Both the position numbers and the translations under genes were made by a program. DNA of 64,000 nt from Candidatus Nitronauta litoralis (GTDB lineage Bacteria; Nitrospinota; Nitrospinia; Nitrospinales; Nitrospinaceae): positions 1,240,001 through 1,304,000 of the forward strand of contig CP048685.1 in NCBI GenBank assembly GCA_015698285.1, given 5' to 3'. Each line of letters opens with the position of its first letter. The first letter of the stretch is position 1. Of the stretch, positions 1 to 7,927 are shown in pieces. Under the pieces are notes generated by a model. The model was given only the letters and a program-made list of their open reading frames with translations. It was not told the DNA's origin and made no database searches.

Positions 1-67
1 TCCGGAATCCACTGAACATAAATTTGACAGCAGGTCGTGTCGTCGAACACATCCTTTATTGAGAATC

Positions 68-1417
68 ATGCCCGTAGCCAAGAAGAAAGCAAAAAAGATA
101 GTCAAAGAAAAGCCGTCACAGGCCGAAATGGTGCCGCCGGAGGTCAGGTTGCTGGAGTATGAGGAGAGGATTCATCAGCTCGAGACCTGTTACCGCATTA
201 CCGGCCTGCTCAATTCCGAATTGAACCAGACCATCCTGCTGGACACGATCATGAAAATCGCCAAAAAGGTGATGCGGGCCGATGCTTCCAGTCTGCTCCT
301 CATCGACGAGGAACACGGCGATCTGGTGTTCCAGGTCGCGCTCAGCCGGGTCGGCGAAGCCATCAAAGGTCTCACGCGGATCAAGCTCGGTCAGGGCATT
401 GCGGGCACCGTTGCCAAGACCGGTCGGCCCATGGTCATCAAGGATGCCTACAAAAGCAAAAAGTTCGATTCCTCTTACGACAAGAAAACGGGATTCAAAA
501 CCGGGTCCATCCTGTGTGCTCCGCTGAAAGCGAAAGACAAGATCATCGGCGTGTGCCAGGTGATCCATAAACAGGGCAAAGGCAAGGTGTTCACCCGCAA
601 AGACCTCGCGCTGTTCAAACTGGTATGCGACAGCGCGGCCCTCGCTATCCAGAACGCGCGCATGCATCACATCCTCATGGAAAAACAGCGGCTGGAAAAG
701 GACATGGAGTTCGCCCAGTCGGTGCAGGAAAGTTTTCTGCCACAAAATTTTCCCGAGCATCCCGATTTCCAGTTTTGCGCAAACTCGATTCCGGCAAAAA
801 ATGTGGGCGGCGATTACTACGATTTCATCAAGCTCAGTCCCTCTACCCTCGGAATTTTGTTGGGAGACGTTTCCGGCAAAGGAGTCCCCGCCGCGTTGCA
901 GATGGCACGGTTGATGAGCGACTTCCGTTATGTGTCGACCAAAAACTCCGAGCCAAAAGATGTTTTAAAAGAAGTGAACAATATCTTTTTCGAACGGTCC
1001 TATCGAGGCATGTTCACCACCGTTATTTATATTGTGCTCGATTTAAAAAACAAACGGATGCACATAGGAAATGCCGGACACCTGCCCATGCTGTTACAGA
1101 AAAAGGGCGGCAAGGTGGAAGAGATCGCGCCCGCGACTGGCACGCCACTGGGCATGCTGCCGCACACACACTATCAACAGGTGGAGAAAGAACTGGAACC
1201 GGGCGATCGCGTTGTGTTGATTTCAGACGGGGTGACGGAAACCAAAAGCATGAATGATGAACTGTTCGGCGAGAAACGCCTTATTAAATTTCTGGAAAAG
1301 GAAAAAGGCGAACCGGCTGTGCTGCTACAGCAACTGGAAAAAAAGCTGAACGAATTTTCTACCGACGCCCCACAGTTCGACGATAAAACCACCGTCTCCT
1401 TCCAACTCATGCGCTAG
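68..1417 (+). CDS. GAF domain / SpoIIE-type (RsbU-like) PP2C serine phosphatase
   Basis: Predicted cytoplasmic signalling phosphatase of 449 residues. A lysine-rich N-terminus is followed by a GAF domain (about residues 40-200) and a PP2C-like SpoIIE/RsbU domain (about 220-449). The metal-binding and core phosphatase motifs are present: GGDYYDF, GDVSGKGVPAAL, NAGHLPM, LISDGVTE and FDDKTT. Proteins of this family usually dephosphorylate anti-anti-sigma factors (STAS proteins) in partner-switching pathways, but no STAS or RsbW-type gene lies in the window, so the target is unknown. I chose ATG at 68; an in-frame TTG at 59 would add three residues. The gene ends directly at a hairpin repeat. No membrane segment was seen. 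Confidence 0.9.
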   Translation: MPVAKKKAKKIVKEKPSQAEMVPPEVRLLEYEERIHQLETCYRITGLLNSELNQTILLDTIMKIAKKVMRADASSLLLIDEEHGDLVFQVALSRVGEAIKGLTRIKLGQGIAGTVAKTGRPMVIKDAYKSKKFDSSYDKKTGFKTGSILCAPLKAKDKIIGVCQVIHKQGKGKVFTRKDLALFKLVCDSAALAIQNARMHHILMEKQRLEKDMEFAQSVQESFLPQNFPEHPDFQFCANSIPAKNVGGDYYDFIKLSPSTLGILLGDVSGKGVPAALQMARLMSDFRYVSTKNSEPKDVLKEVNNIFFERSYRGMFTTVIYIVLDLKNKRMHIGNAGHLPMLLQKKGGKVEEIAPATGTPLGMLPHTHYQQVEKELEPGDRVVLISDGVTETKSMNDELFGEKRLIKFLEKEKGEPAVLLQQLEKKLNEFSTDAPQFDDKTTVSFQLMR

Positions 1418-1434
1418 CCACCTTGCGGTGGGGC
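1418..1434. repeat. 17-bp stop-codon-adjacent hairpin repeat, copy 1
   Basis: CCACCTTGCGGTGGGGC begins at the first base after the TAG stop of the phosphatase gene. CCACC pairs with GGTGG around a TTGC loop. Identical copies lie at 14643-14659 and 48756-48772, each also directly after a stop codon. An A-rich stretch follows. Confidence 0.8.
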
Positions 1435-1436
1435 GA

Positions 1437-1772
1437 CTAAAAAACTCCCGAATAGTAAGCCATAATAACCAAAGCGAGAATCAAGATTACAAAAGCCACC
1501 CATGGGTTTAGTTGATCCTCCCTCTTTTTATAAAATAGCTCATCGTCGACTATCCTAAAATAATATAAAGCGCAAATTGTCACCACGGGTATTAACCCTA
1601 AAAACATCCCGACAAAAACCTGCGCCTTAATTGGAAAACTATAAAAATAATTCCTTATTTCCGGGAATCCACCTTCGTTGAAAAGTAGGATAAAAAAAGC
1701 GATCAAAACAATAATGAAAACTAGATTTTGGGCCCAGCGCGGGTTTTTGAGTTTTTGTGACTTGTTGCACAT
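1437..1772 (-). CDS. small membrane protein, unknown function
   Basis: 111 residues with three hydrophobic segments (about 15-33, 46-70 and 87-110), so an integral inner-membrane protein is likely. The short loop between segments 2 and 3 is charged (ELFYKKREDQL). The start overlaps the last base of the upstream 66-residue frame, which suggests translational coupling. No family was recognised. It lies tail-to-tail with the phosphatase gene and is probably co-transcribed with the next two small membrane genes. Confidence 0.55.
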   Translation of the reverse strand: MCNKSQKLKNPRWAQNLVFIIVLIAFFILLFNEGGFPEIRNYFYSFPIKAQVFVGMFLGLIPVVTICALYYFRIVDDELFYKKREDQLNPWVAFVILILALVIMAYYSGVF

Positions 1773-1972
1773 CAGGGTTTCTTCTTCGTTTGATCGGTTC
1801 GGAGGTTGGCATAAGCTGGCGGCTCATACTTGTTCTCTTTATAGACCAGGAACCACAGATAAGGTTCTACCAGTAAACCAATCAGGCCAATTCCTCCAGC
1901 AATGCTCCAGCTAAAGCCCTCTATGTAATCGGACACACCCAGCAAAATAAAGACCACAAAGGCCACCGGCAA
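1772..1972 (-). CDS. small membrane protein, possibly N-terminally truncated
   Basis: 66 residues from TTG 1972, with two hydrophobic segments followed by a polar tail ending in KKKP. The frame stays open upstream to a stop near 2017 and reads WWIDTVRILLFGLPVAFVV there, which looks like the start of a membrane helix, but no ATG or GTG occurs in that stretch. Either TTG at 1972 is the true start or the gene has lost its N-terminus. Its stop overlaps the start of the 111-residue gene. Function unknown. Confidence 0.4.
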   Translation of the reverse strand: MPVAFVVFILLGVSDYIEGFSWSIAGGIGLIGLLVEPYLWFLVYKENKYEPPAYANLRTDQTKKKP

Positions 1973-2085
1973 CCCAAATAAAAGTATTCGAACCGTATCA
2001 ATCCACCATCCTTGAAAAGATCAGAACATAGACCGGAACCAGGCAGATAAGCCTGATCCAATTTCCCTTTGGGGCGTTTGATTGA

Positions 2086-2310
2086 TTAATCTCCACCGAG
2101 CCAATAGCTTTGAAAATTAACTTTAGAAGATTTACCTGTTGGTGGCCCGCCACCCCCACTCAGCAACAGGAACAGGACAGACAGGATAAAACCTAAATAG
2201 GTGGCAAGTTTTTCAATCCGAGAAAAGATGACTACCTCAAAAGAAATCAACAAAATCGCGATAAAACTTGCAGCTAGAATTATCTGAGCTAATTTTTTTA
2301 GGAAATTCAT
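2086..2310 (-). CDS. small two-helix membrane protein, unknown
   Basis: 74 residues with two predicted membrane helices (about 8-30 and 36-53), then a GGGGPP stretch and a short polar tail. It starts with ATG. It lies 38 bases downstream of the ankyrin gene on the same strand, so the two may share a transcript. Not recognised as any family; the hydrophobic pattern is the only support beyond its length. Confidence 0.45.
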   Translation of the reverse strand: MNFLKKLAQIILAASFIAILLISFEVVIFSRIEKLATYLGFILSVLFLLLSGGGGPPTGKSSKVNFQSYWLGGD

Positions 2311-2348
2311 TGGCAGCTCATAAAAAAAATCTTTATCGATTGTTTCTT

Positions 2349-3584
2349 CTAACAGTCTTTATCGTCCAACTTAGAATCACCGAGGCTGGGAAGTTTGGCC
2401 CTTTGCCCTAGATGCTGTTCGAGAACTTTGACCACTTCTTCGTTACCATCTTTTCGCGCATCCATTAGCGGCGTCGTCCCGCAGTCGGAGATAACATTCA
2501 CGTCAGCGCCATGGCGAATCAACACCCGCATCACTTCAGGATCCTGATTCGAGACTGCAAAATGCGCTGGAGTGTAGTTTCCCGCACTTATTCTGGTTGC
2601 ATCCGCTCCCTTTTTTATCAGCGCCTCAATGGTAGCGGCATCAAAGTGTAAACAAGCGAAAAAGAAAGGGGAAATTTCCGAGTCAGTTCGAAACGGCTGA
2701 TTAATATCCAGCCCATAGTCCATCAACTTTAAAATCGCGTCGCGATTGTAATCCGGCGCCTCGGCATGCAGGATCGCTGGATACAGCAGGTTTTCATTTC
2801 GGGGTGGAATCAGAACATGAGGCCCACCTGCCAGTTCTATAAACCGGTCAAAATGTTTTGGGTCGGCAATTCCATACTCTATTGGGGTCTGTTTTCGAGT
2901 GTCACCATATACTTGCAGCACATCAGCCCCTGCATCCAATAGCAAATCCACCATCTCATTATTTTTTAATAACAAAGCAATGCTTAAAGGAGACTCCTTC
3001 ATATAAAAATTTGTATGATCAGGATTTGCACCCAGGGCCAGCGCAAATTTAGCTCCCGCCATGCACAAATTGTTGGAAATTTCTTCACCTAAAAACTTGG
3101 CCTTTGGACACATGGAAAAAATACTGAGAATGGTATCCTTGTTTGGTCCCCATGCGGTAGCCAGTGGAAAACTTAATAAAATTGCAACAACACTGACCAG
3201 AATCCCAAGGGGAAAATTTTTTAGAGACTCTTTCCAGGCATTACCAGCGCCTTTATATAAAACAAAAAATGTACGGTTGCGGATGAACCAAATGGTAATC
3301 ACGATTACAAAAATAAATAGTCCAGCAGCTATGGCAAAAAACCAATAGGGTAGATTGGATTTTTCCATCCATTCATACTTCTGAAATGTTTGGTAAAAAC
3401 TTCCAAACATAGAAAAGCTAGTAATCAGTTCCCAGGAAAGCACACTAACGAACAAAAACCCCATCAAATCCCGTGTTTTCCAGTTACGCTGCAATCGAAC
3501 CCCGCAATGGTCGCACGCGGGTTTCCTCTGAAAATATTTCTTAAAAGAAAATTCAAAATCAGCAAAGCACTCAGGACATTGCAT
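2349..3584 (-). CDS. zinc-ribbon / membrane / ankyrin-repeat protein
   Basis: 411 residues. The N-terminus carries two CxxC pairs (CPEC at 3-6 and CDHC at 24-27), typical of a small zinc ribbon. Three membrane helices follow (about 40-62, 80-103 and 125-145). The C-terminal half (about 175-395) consists of ankyrin repeats such as PLSIALLLKNNEMVDLLLDA and TPAHFAVSNQDPEVMRVLI. Ankyrin repeats bind proteins; the layout implies a membrane-anchored scaffold, but which side the repeats face is not evident. It heads a likely operon with the small membrane genes downstream. A second ankyrin protein, a lipoprotein, lies at 43605-44762. Confidence 0.75.
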   Translation of the reverse strand: MQCPECFADFEFSFKKYFQRKPACDHCGVRLQRNWKTRDLMGFLFVSVLSWELITSFSMFGSFYQTFQKYEWMEKSNLPYWFFAIAAGLFIFVIVITIWFIRNRTFFVLYKGAGNAWKESLKNFPLGILVSVVAILLSFPLATAWGPNKDTILSIFSMCPKAKFLGEEISNNLCMAGAKFALALGANPDHTNFYMKESPLSIALLLKNNEMVDLLLDAGADVLQVYGDTRKQTPIEYGIADPKHFDRFIELAGGPHVLIPPRNENLLYPAILHAEAPDYNRDAILKLMDYGLDINQPFRTDSEISPFFFACLHFDAATIEALIKKGADATRISAGNYTPAHFAVSNQDPEVMRVLIRHGADVNVISDCGTTPLMDARKDGNEEVVKVLEQHLGQRAKLPSLGDSKLDDKDC

Positions 3585-3785
3585 ATCATTTCACCGGAAA
3601 ACGAAAAAATAGGATTACCTATTCTAACACTCCGCCTCACTCAAAACGTCCGAATCTGATCCCATCCCTTAAAAAAACCTTCCAATAGCTAACGGACATT
3701 TAAGTTTTTTAAATTTCCTTTTAAAATCCATAACTATTTAATATAATGTAATTTATACAAATTTTAAACGGACATTATTCCGGAC

Positions 3786-5000
3786 ATGGAAGCGGACAAA
3801 ATTACCAAAAATGATAGAGGGGAGTCCCTTGGGTTAATGGAACCTATGGTTCTCCCTCAGGATTCCAGCCACCGCTCTGGCCTGATGGATATCGCCCTGG
3901 ATTTGGCCGCTAAGTCTTCCGGGTTCCGTCGCAGTCTGGCCCCCGGTATCTATCAAGCCCTCGCCCCGTTGGTCCGTACCATGAACTGTTATTACAGCAA
4001 TCTGATTGAGGACCACAACACACATCCTGTTGATATTGAGAGGTCCATGAAAAATGATTTCAGCGAGGAACCCAAAAAAAGAAATCTGCAGATGGAAGCC
4101 CGAGCCCATGTCCTTTGCCAGGAATGGGTCGATGAAGGAGGTCTTCAAGATCGTTTCTACACGGTGGAGGGTTTGCGGGAAATTCATCGCCTGTTTTGCG
4201 AAAACCTTCCGGACGACCTCCTCTGGGTAGAAGATAACGAAAGTGAACAAAAAGTCCGTGTCGTTCCCGGAGCTTTGCGGACCCGGGATGTCCGGGTGGG
4301 AAACCACCTTGCGGTAAGTCCGGGAGCCTTGCCCCGTTTCCTGAAAAGATTTGAAACGGTTTATGGCAGCCTGGGTAAATCAGAAATGATTCTGGCCACT
4401 GCCGCGGCTCATCACCGACTATTGTGGATTCACCCGTTCATAGATGGCAATGGCAGGGTGGCACGAATCATGTCCCATGCCATCCTGCTCGATACCCTGG
4501 ACACAGGTGGGGTGTGGTCTGTAGCGCGGGGCCTGGCAAGAAGTGTAGACCAATACAAAAACCTGCTGCAACAATCCGACCTCCCACGTCGAAATGATTT
4601 GGATGGTCGGGGCAGTTTAAGCGAGGAGGGGCTGGCTGAATTTACACGGTATTTTCTTGAAGTCTGTCGAGACCAGGTAGTTTTCATGGAAAGCCTGGTG
4701 CAACCTGAGCGATTACGCACCCGCATATTGATTTGGGCAGAAGAAGAAATACGAATGAAAGCATTACCCGAAAAGGCAGGGAAAATACTGGAGGCTGTTC
4801 TTTTCCGGGGTGAGTTACCACGTGGAGATATTCCTCAAATTGTGGGTGCGGTAGACCGACACGCGCGCAGAATCACCTCTGCTTTAATAAAGGCGGGAGT
4901 ATTAACCTCCGACAACCAACGCGCTCCACTGCGTCTTGCTTTTCCCGCCAAACTCGCCGACCGTTGGTTGCCCAACCTTTTTCCTGAAAAGCCGGATTAA
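3786..5000 (+). CDS. Fic-domain protein (class II-like AMPylase)
   Basis: 404 residues. The Fic core motif HPFIDGNGRVAR is intact (residues 216-227), including the catalytic His and the GNGR anion-binding loop. This predicts transfer of AMP or another phosphate-containing group to a protein hydroxyl. A likely inhibitory helix precedes it: SNLIED at 71-76 fits the S/TxxxE(G/N) pattern except for D at the last position, so the protein is probably self-inhibited. A C-terminal winged-helix-like region (about 310-395) resembles that of many stand-alone Fic proteins. The 200 bases upstream are very AT-rich, and no antitoxin-like gene is adjacent. Target unknown. Confidence 0.88.
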   Translation: MEADKITKNDRGESLGLMEPMVLPQDSSHRSGLMDIALDLAAKSSGFRRSLAPGIYQALAPLVRTMNCYYSNLIEDHNTHPVDIERSMKNDFSEEPKKRNLQMEARAHVLCQEWVDEGGLQDRFYTVEGLREIHRLFCENLPDDLLWVEDNESEQKVRVVPGALRTRDVRVGNHLAVSPGALPRFLKRFETVYGSLGKSEMILATAAAHHRLLWIHPFIDGNGRVARIMSHAILLDTLDTGGVWSVARGLARSVDQYKNLLQQSDLPRRNDLDGRGSLSEEGLAEFTRYFLEVCRDQVVFMESLVQPERLRTRILIWAEEEIRMKALPEKAGKILEAVLFRGELPRGDIPQIVGAVDRHARRITSALIKAGVLTSDNQRAPLRLAFPAKLADRWLPNLFPEKPD

Positions 5001-5038
5001 ATTTTATTTAGATCGTCCGCCGCGCCATTCTAAGGTAA

Positions 5039-5347
5039 TTACGTATTTAGTTTCTTCCCCAGTTTCATTTCGACGGCAGCCATTTTGGAGTCGAGCCTTC
5101 CGCTTTTGCCTTTGCGGTAGTCGATCTTGATCGAGCAGGTGATGCGGTTGCAGTCGGAGCTCATCTTCTCGTAGCACTGTTTGATGACACCCATCACCTC
5201 GTCCCATTCACCTTCCAGGCAGGTGCCCATCGGCCCCAGTTTATAGGACACACCACTGTTGGAAATGATATCGAGCGACCGGCTGACGTAATCGCTGACG
5301 CTTTCGCCTTTATCCATAGGCGACATGCTGAATTGAAGTAAAACCAT
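5039..5347 (-). CDS. MTH1187/YkoF-type thiamine-binding family protein
   Basis: 102 residues, the usual length of the MTH1187 (DUF77) family, small ferredoxin-like-fold proteins that bind thiamine-type ligands. Typical features are the N-terminal strand MVLLQFSMSPM, the G(E)SVSDYVSRSL segment, a YKLGPMGTCLEGEWDEV segment and a lysine-rich last helix. The start is well supported by AAGGAG on the minus strand about 11 bases before ATG. It is convergent with the Fic gene. The physiological ligand is not proven by the sequence. Confidence 0.8.
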   Translation of the reverse strand: MVLLQFSMSPMDKGESVSDYVSRSLDIISNSGVSYKLGPMGTCLEGEWDEVMGVIKQCYEKMSSDCNRITCSIKIDYRKGKSGRLDSKMAAVEMKLGKKLNT

Positions 5348-5466
5348 GGTGATTGTCTCCTTCTTAATATTGTTTCCCGGATGACCGGGTTTTTAATTAA
5401 TGTTGTTAGATTTATTTTAAAGGAAAAAGCGAATCCAGCCCCTTCAGAAAAGGAGGATTATTAAAC

Positions 5467-5630
5467 CAAAAGCCAAGGCGAGATTCTTCACTCCGCAAAG
5501 CTTCGTTCAGAATGACACACGGAGCTTTTTCAGTTTTAAAACCGCTGTTTAAAAATACCTGTTCTAACTAACCAAACAATAACGGCCTGTCATTCTGAAC
5601 CGCAGGCGAAGAATCTCGCCTTGGCTTTTG
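5467..5630. repeat. palindromic intergenic repeat with 23-bp perfect inverted ends
   Basis: The 23 bases at 5467-5489 (containing AAGGCGAGATTCTTC) are the exact reverse complement of 5608-5630. A second nested pair, GTTCAGAATGAC at 5505-5516 and GTCATTCTGAAC at 5589-5600, is also exact. The whole could fold into one long interrupted hairpin. From memory, related GAGATTCTTC / CAGAATGAC repeats are dispersed in many bacterial genomes. No protein-coding frame was seen inside, so this looks like a MITE- or REP-like element. Confidence 0.75.
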
Positions 5631-5638
5631 ATTTTAGA

Positions 5639-5799
5639 GTTATGCAAAGGTCTCCTGCGAAGGGGGCTGGGGGGATTTCTTCTTCAATCTTTTTTTAATG
5701 TTTCATTTGACTTTTAAGCTGAATTCCTGCGCCTAAAACCCCCCACCTTCGCTTCCCCCTTCCCTTCGACCCAGCTCAGAACGGGCTCAGAAGGGGGAA
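5639..5799. repeat. G/C-tract intergenic repeat
   Basis: Begins with GTTATGCAAAGGTCT (5639-5653), repeated exactly at 54298-54312, then a G-rich stretch. It ends in C-rich and G-rich arms: TTCCCCCTTC at 5753-5762 is the exact reverse complement of 5790-5799. It fills the rest of the 625-base gap before pheA together with the preceding repeat. No gene seen in this gap. Confidence 0.55.
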
Positions 5800-5972
5800 T
5801 ACCTGATAACTTCAAAACCCTTATCTTTATCCCGCCAAACCTCACTCAACAAAACTGAAATCGGCCCTTTTAGTAATTTCTGCTTGCTATTTGGCCCAAA
5901 ATACGGAGAATATCCGGATTCCCTTCGAAGTTCCATGAATTTCGAGATTCTAAGCAAAGGCGGTATCGTGCG

Positions 5973-7049
5973 TTGGCCGATATTGATAAGTTTCGCGAGC
6001 AGATCGATAAGATAGACGATAAGTTTCTGGAAATGCTCAATCGCCGGGCTAAACTGGCGATAAAAATCGGAAAAGAAAAATCCAAGCTGAACAAGGCGAA
6101 TCACTTTCACGTCCCGCACCGGGAGCGCGAAATATTTGAACGGCTGAAGTCCCAGAATTCGGGACCATTCCCCAACAAAGCCGTCGAATCCGTCTTCCGC
6201 GAAATCATTTCCGCCACTCTCGCACTCGAAAAACCCCTCAACATTGCGTTCCTGGGTCCGGAGACCACATTCTCCCATCAGGCGGCTGTGCGTAAGTTTG
6301 GCCATGCGGCGGAGTTTCGTCCGGCCAACAACATCTCGCACATTTTCAGCATGGTGGAAAAAGGACACGCCGATTATGGCGTGGTGCCCATCGAAAACTC
6401 CATTGAAGGGGTGGTCAACCTCACTCTCGATTCGTTTGTCGATTCACCGCTGGTGATCTGCGACGAAATACGCCTCGGCATTTCACACTGCCTGCTGTCG
6501 CAAACGGGCGACCCCAAACAAATTAAAGAAATCCACAGTCACCCGCAGGCGCTGGCGCAGTGCCGCAACTGGCTGTCCGAAAATTATCCAACCGCAGAAT
6601 TGATCCCGACTTCCAGCACCGCCACCGCTGCAAGCCTTGCCGCGAGGAACAAACGCATCGGCGCAGTCGCCAGCAAACTCGCTGTGGAATCGTTCGACCT
6701 GAAAATCATTGCGCAAAAAATTGAGGACGAAGCCCGCAACACAACACGCTTTCTGATCATCGGCAAGGACATGGCAAAGAAAGCGAAAGACAACAAAACA
6801 TCCATGATGTTTTCGATCAAGGACGAAGCGGGTTCCCTGTTGAAAATCCTGCAACTGTTTGCGCGGCACGATATCAACCTGACCAAAATCCAGTCTCGGC
6901 CCTTACGCAACCGGCCCTGGGAATACCTGTTTTTTGTCGACTTTCAGGGACATATTGAGGATGCCCGAATTAAAAAGGTGGTCGACACGTTAAGAAAACG
7001 CAGCCTGTTTCTGCGCGTCATGGGGTCTTACCCTCGGAAGGATCCGTAA
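5973..7049 (+). CDS. pheA: bifunctional chorismate mutase / prephenate dehydratase (P-protein)
   Basis: 358 residues, the normal P-protein length. An AroQ-type chorismate mutase helix bundle (about 1-90; MADIDKFREQIDKIDDKF, LNRRAKLA) is followed by a prephenate dehydratase domain (about 90-270; IAFLGPETTFSHQAA, GVVPIENSIEGVV, NTTRFLII) and a C-terminal ACT domain (about 280-358) with the Phe-binding-type ESRP variant IQSRPLRNRPWEYLFFVDF. It makes phenylpyruvate from chorismate for phenylalanine synthesis, and the ACT domain normally gives feedback inhibition by phenylalanine. TTG at 5973 is the best start, with AAAGG upstream. tyrA follows after two bases. Confidence 0.94.
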   Translation: MADIDKFREQIDKIDDKFLEMLNRRAKLAIKIGKEKSKLNKANHFHVPHREREIFERLKSQNSGPFPNKAVESVFREIISATLALEKPLNIAFLGPETTFSHQAAVRKFGHAAEFRPANNISHIFSMVEKGHADYGVVPIENSIEGVVNLTLDSFVDSPLVICDEIRLGISHCLLSQTGDPKQIKEIHSHPQALAQCRNWLSENYPTAELIPTSSTATAASLAARNKRIGAVASKLAVESFDLKIIAQKIEDEARNTTRFLIIGKDMAKKAKDNKTSMMFSIKDEAGSLLKILQLFARHDINLTKIQSRPLRNRPWEYLFFVDFQGHIEDARIKKVVDTLRKRSLFLRVMGSYPRKDP

Positions 7050-7051
7050 CC

Positions 7052-7927
7052 ATGGCCTCGTTTGAACGAATGGCCATCATCGGGGTCGGTCTGCTGGGTG
7101 GGTCACTTGCACTTGCCGCCCGCGAACGCAAACTGATCAACACCATCACCGGTTTCGGCCGCAATCAGGACACACTGAAACGGGCGCAGGAAAAGGGCGT
7201 GATCGATGACTGGTCCGCAGATTTAAGGGAAGCAGTCAAAGATTGCGATCTCGTGGTCCTGTGTTCACCGGTCGGCACCTTCATGCCGCGCCTCAAGGAA
7301 ATGAAGTCCGCTTTGAAACCCGGCAGCATCGTCACCGATGTCGGCTCGGTCAAAGGCGACCTGGTCAGTCAGATAGAAAATGAAATGCCGGAAGGCGCCA
7401 CCTTCGTTGGTGCGCACCCGATCGCCGGTAGTGAAAAGTCCGGACTCGATGCGGCTTTTAAGGAACTGTTCGAAGGAGCGCGTTGCATCGTGACCCCGAC
7501 AGACAAGACACCCATTGAAGCTCAGGACCGTATGGTCAAATTCTGGGACGCCTTGGGGATGGAAGTCATCTGTATGGATCCGGACGAGCACGACCGGGTT
7601 CTTGGCGCGGTCAGCCACCTGCCCCACGTGGTGGCTTTTGCTTTGATGAACGCAGTGGCCAAGGTGACCACAAAAAATTACGACGACGTGCTTTGTTTCT
7701 CCGGCGGCGGATTGCGCGATATCACCCGCATCGCCTCAAGCGACCCTGTCATGTGGCGTGACATTTCGATATCCAATCGAAAACAGGTGCTGACATTGAT
7801 CGACGAGTTTCAAGTACAAATGGATGCATTAAAAAATATGATCGACCGCAAAGAAGCCGTGCGTTTAGAGGAAGCGTTCGCAGCCGCCAACAAAAACCGA
7901 ATAAAACTTGCGAAGGTTGACGAATGA
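7052..7927 (+). CDS. tyrA: prephenate dehydrogenase
   Basis: 291 residues. The N-terminal Rossmann motif GVGLLGGSLALAARE binds NAD(P). DVGSVKGD, the GAHPIAGSEKSG loop and the later SHLPHVVAFAL segment are characteristic of TyrA, and the C-terminal dimerisation helices are present. It oxidatively decarboxylates prephenate to 4-hydroxyphenylpyruvate for tyrosine synthesis. There is no C-terminal ACT domain. It lies two bases after pheA and its stop overlaps the cmk start (ATGA), so the three genes are almost certainly one transcript. An aroA gene is common at this position in related operons but is absent here. Confidence 0.93.
   Translation: MASFERMAIIGVGLLGGSLALAARERKLINTITGFGRNQDTLKRAQEKGVIDDWSADLREAVKDCDLVVLCSPVGTFMPRLKEMKSALKPGSIVTDVGSVKGDLVSQIENEMPEGATFVGAHPIAGSEKSGLDAAFKELFEGARCIVTPTDKTPIEAQDRMVKFWDALGMEVICMDPDEHDRVLGAVSHLPHVVAFALMNAVAKVTTKNYDDVLCFSGGGLRDITRIASSDPVMWRDISISNRKQVLTLIDEFQVQMDALKNMIDRKEAVRLEEAFAAANKNRIKLAKVDE

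Noticed and set aside
116-760. Long minus-strand frame opposite the RsbU-like gene
   Set aside because: Its sequence lacks any domain, and the opposite strand encodes a clear GAF/phosphatase; it is a shadow.
625-1257. 210-residue plus-strand frame inside the phosphatase gene
   Set aside because: Arg-rich, unlike real proteins, and overlaps the true gene in another frame.
4304-4315. CCACCTTGCGGT inside the Fic gene, resembling the stop-codon repeat
   Set aside because: Only 12 of 17 bases match, it has no hairpin partner, and it is in frame inside a conserved gene.
5787-6368. 193-residue minus-strand frame opposite the start of pheA
   Set aside because: Overlaps the chorismate mutase domain; no domain of its own.
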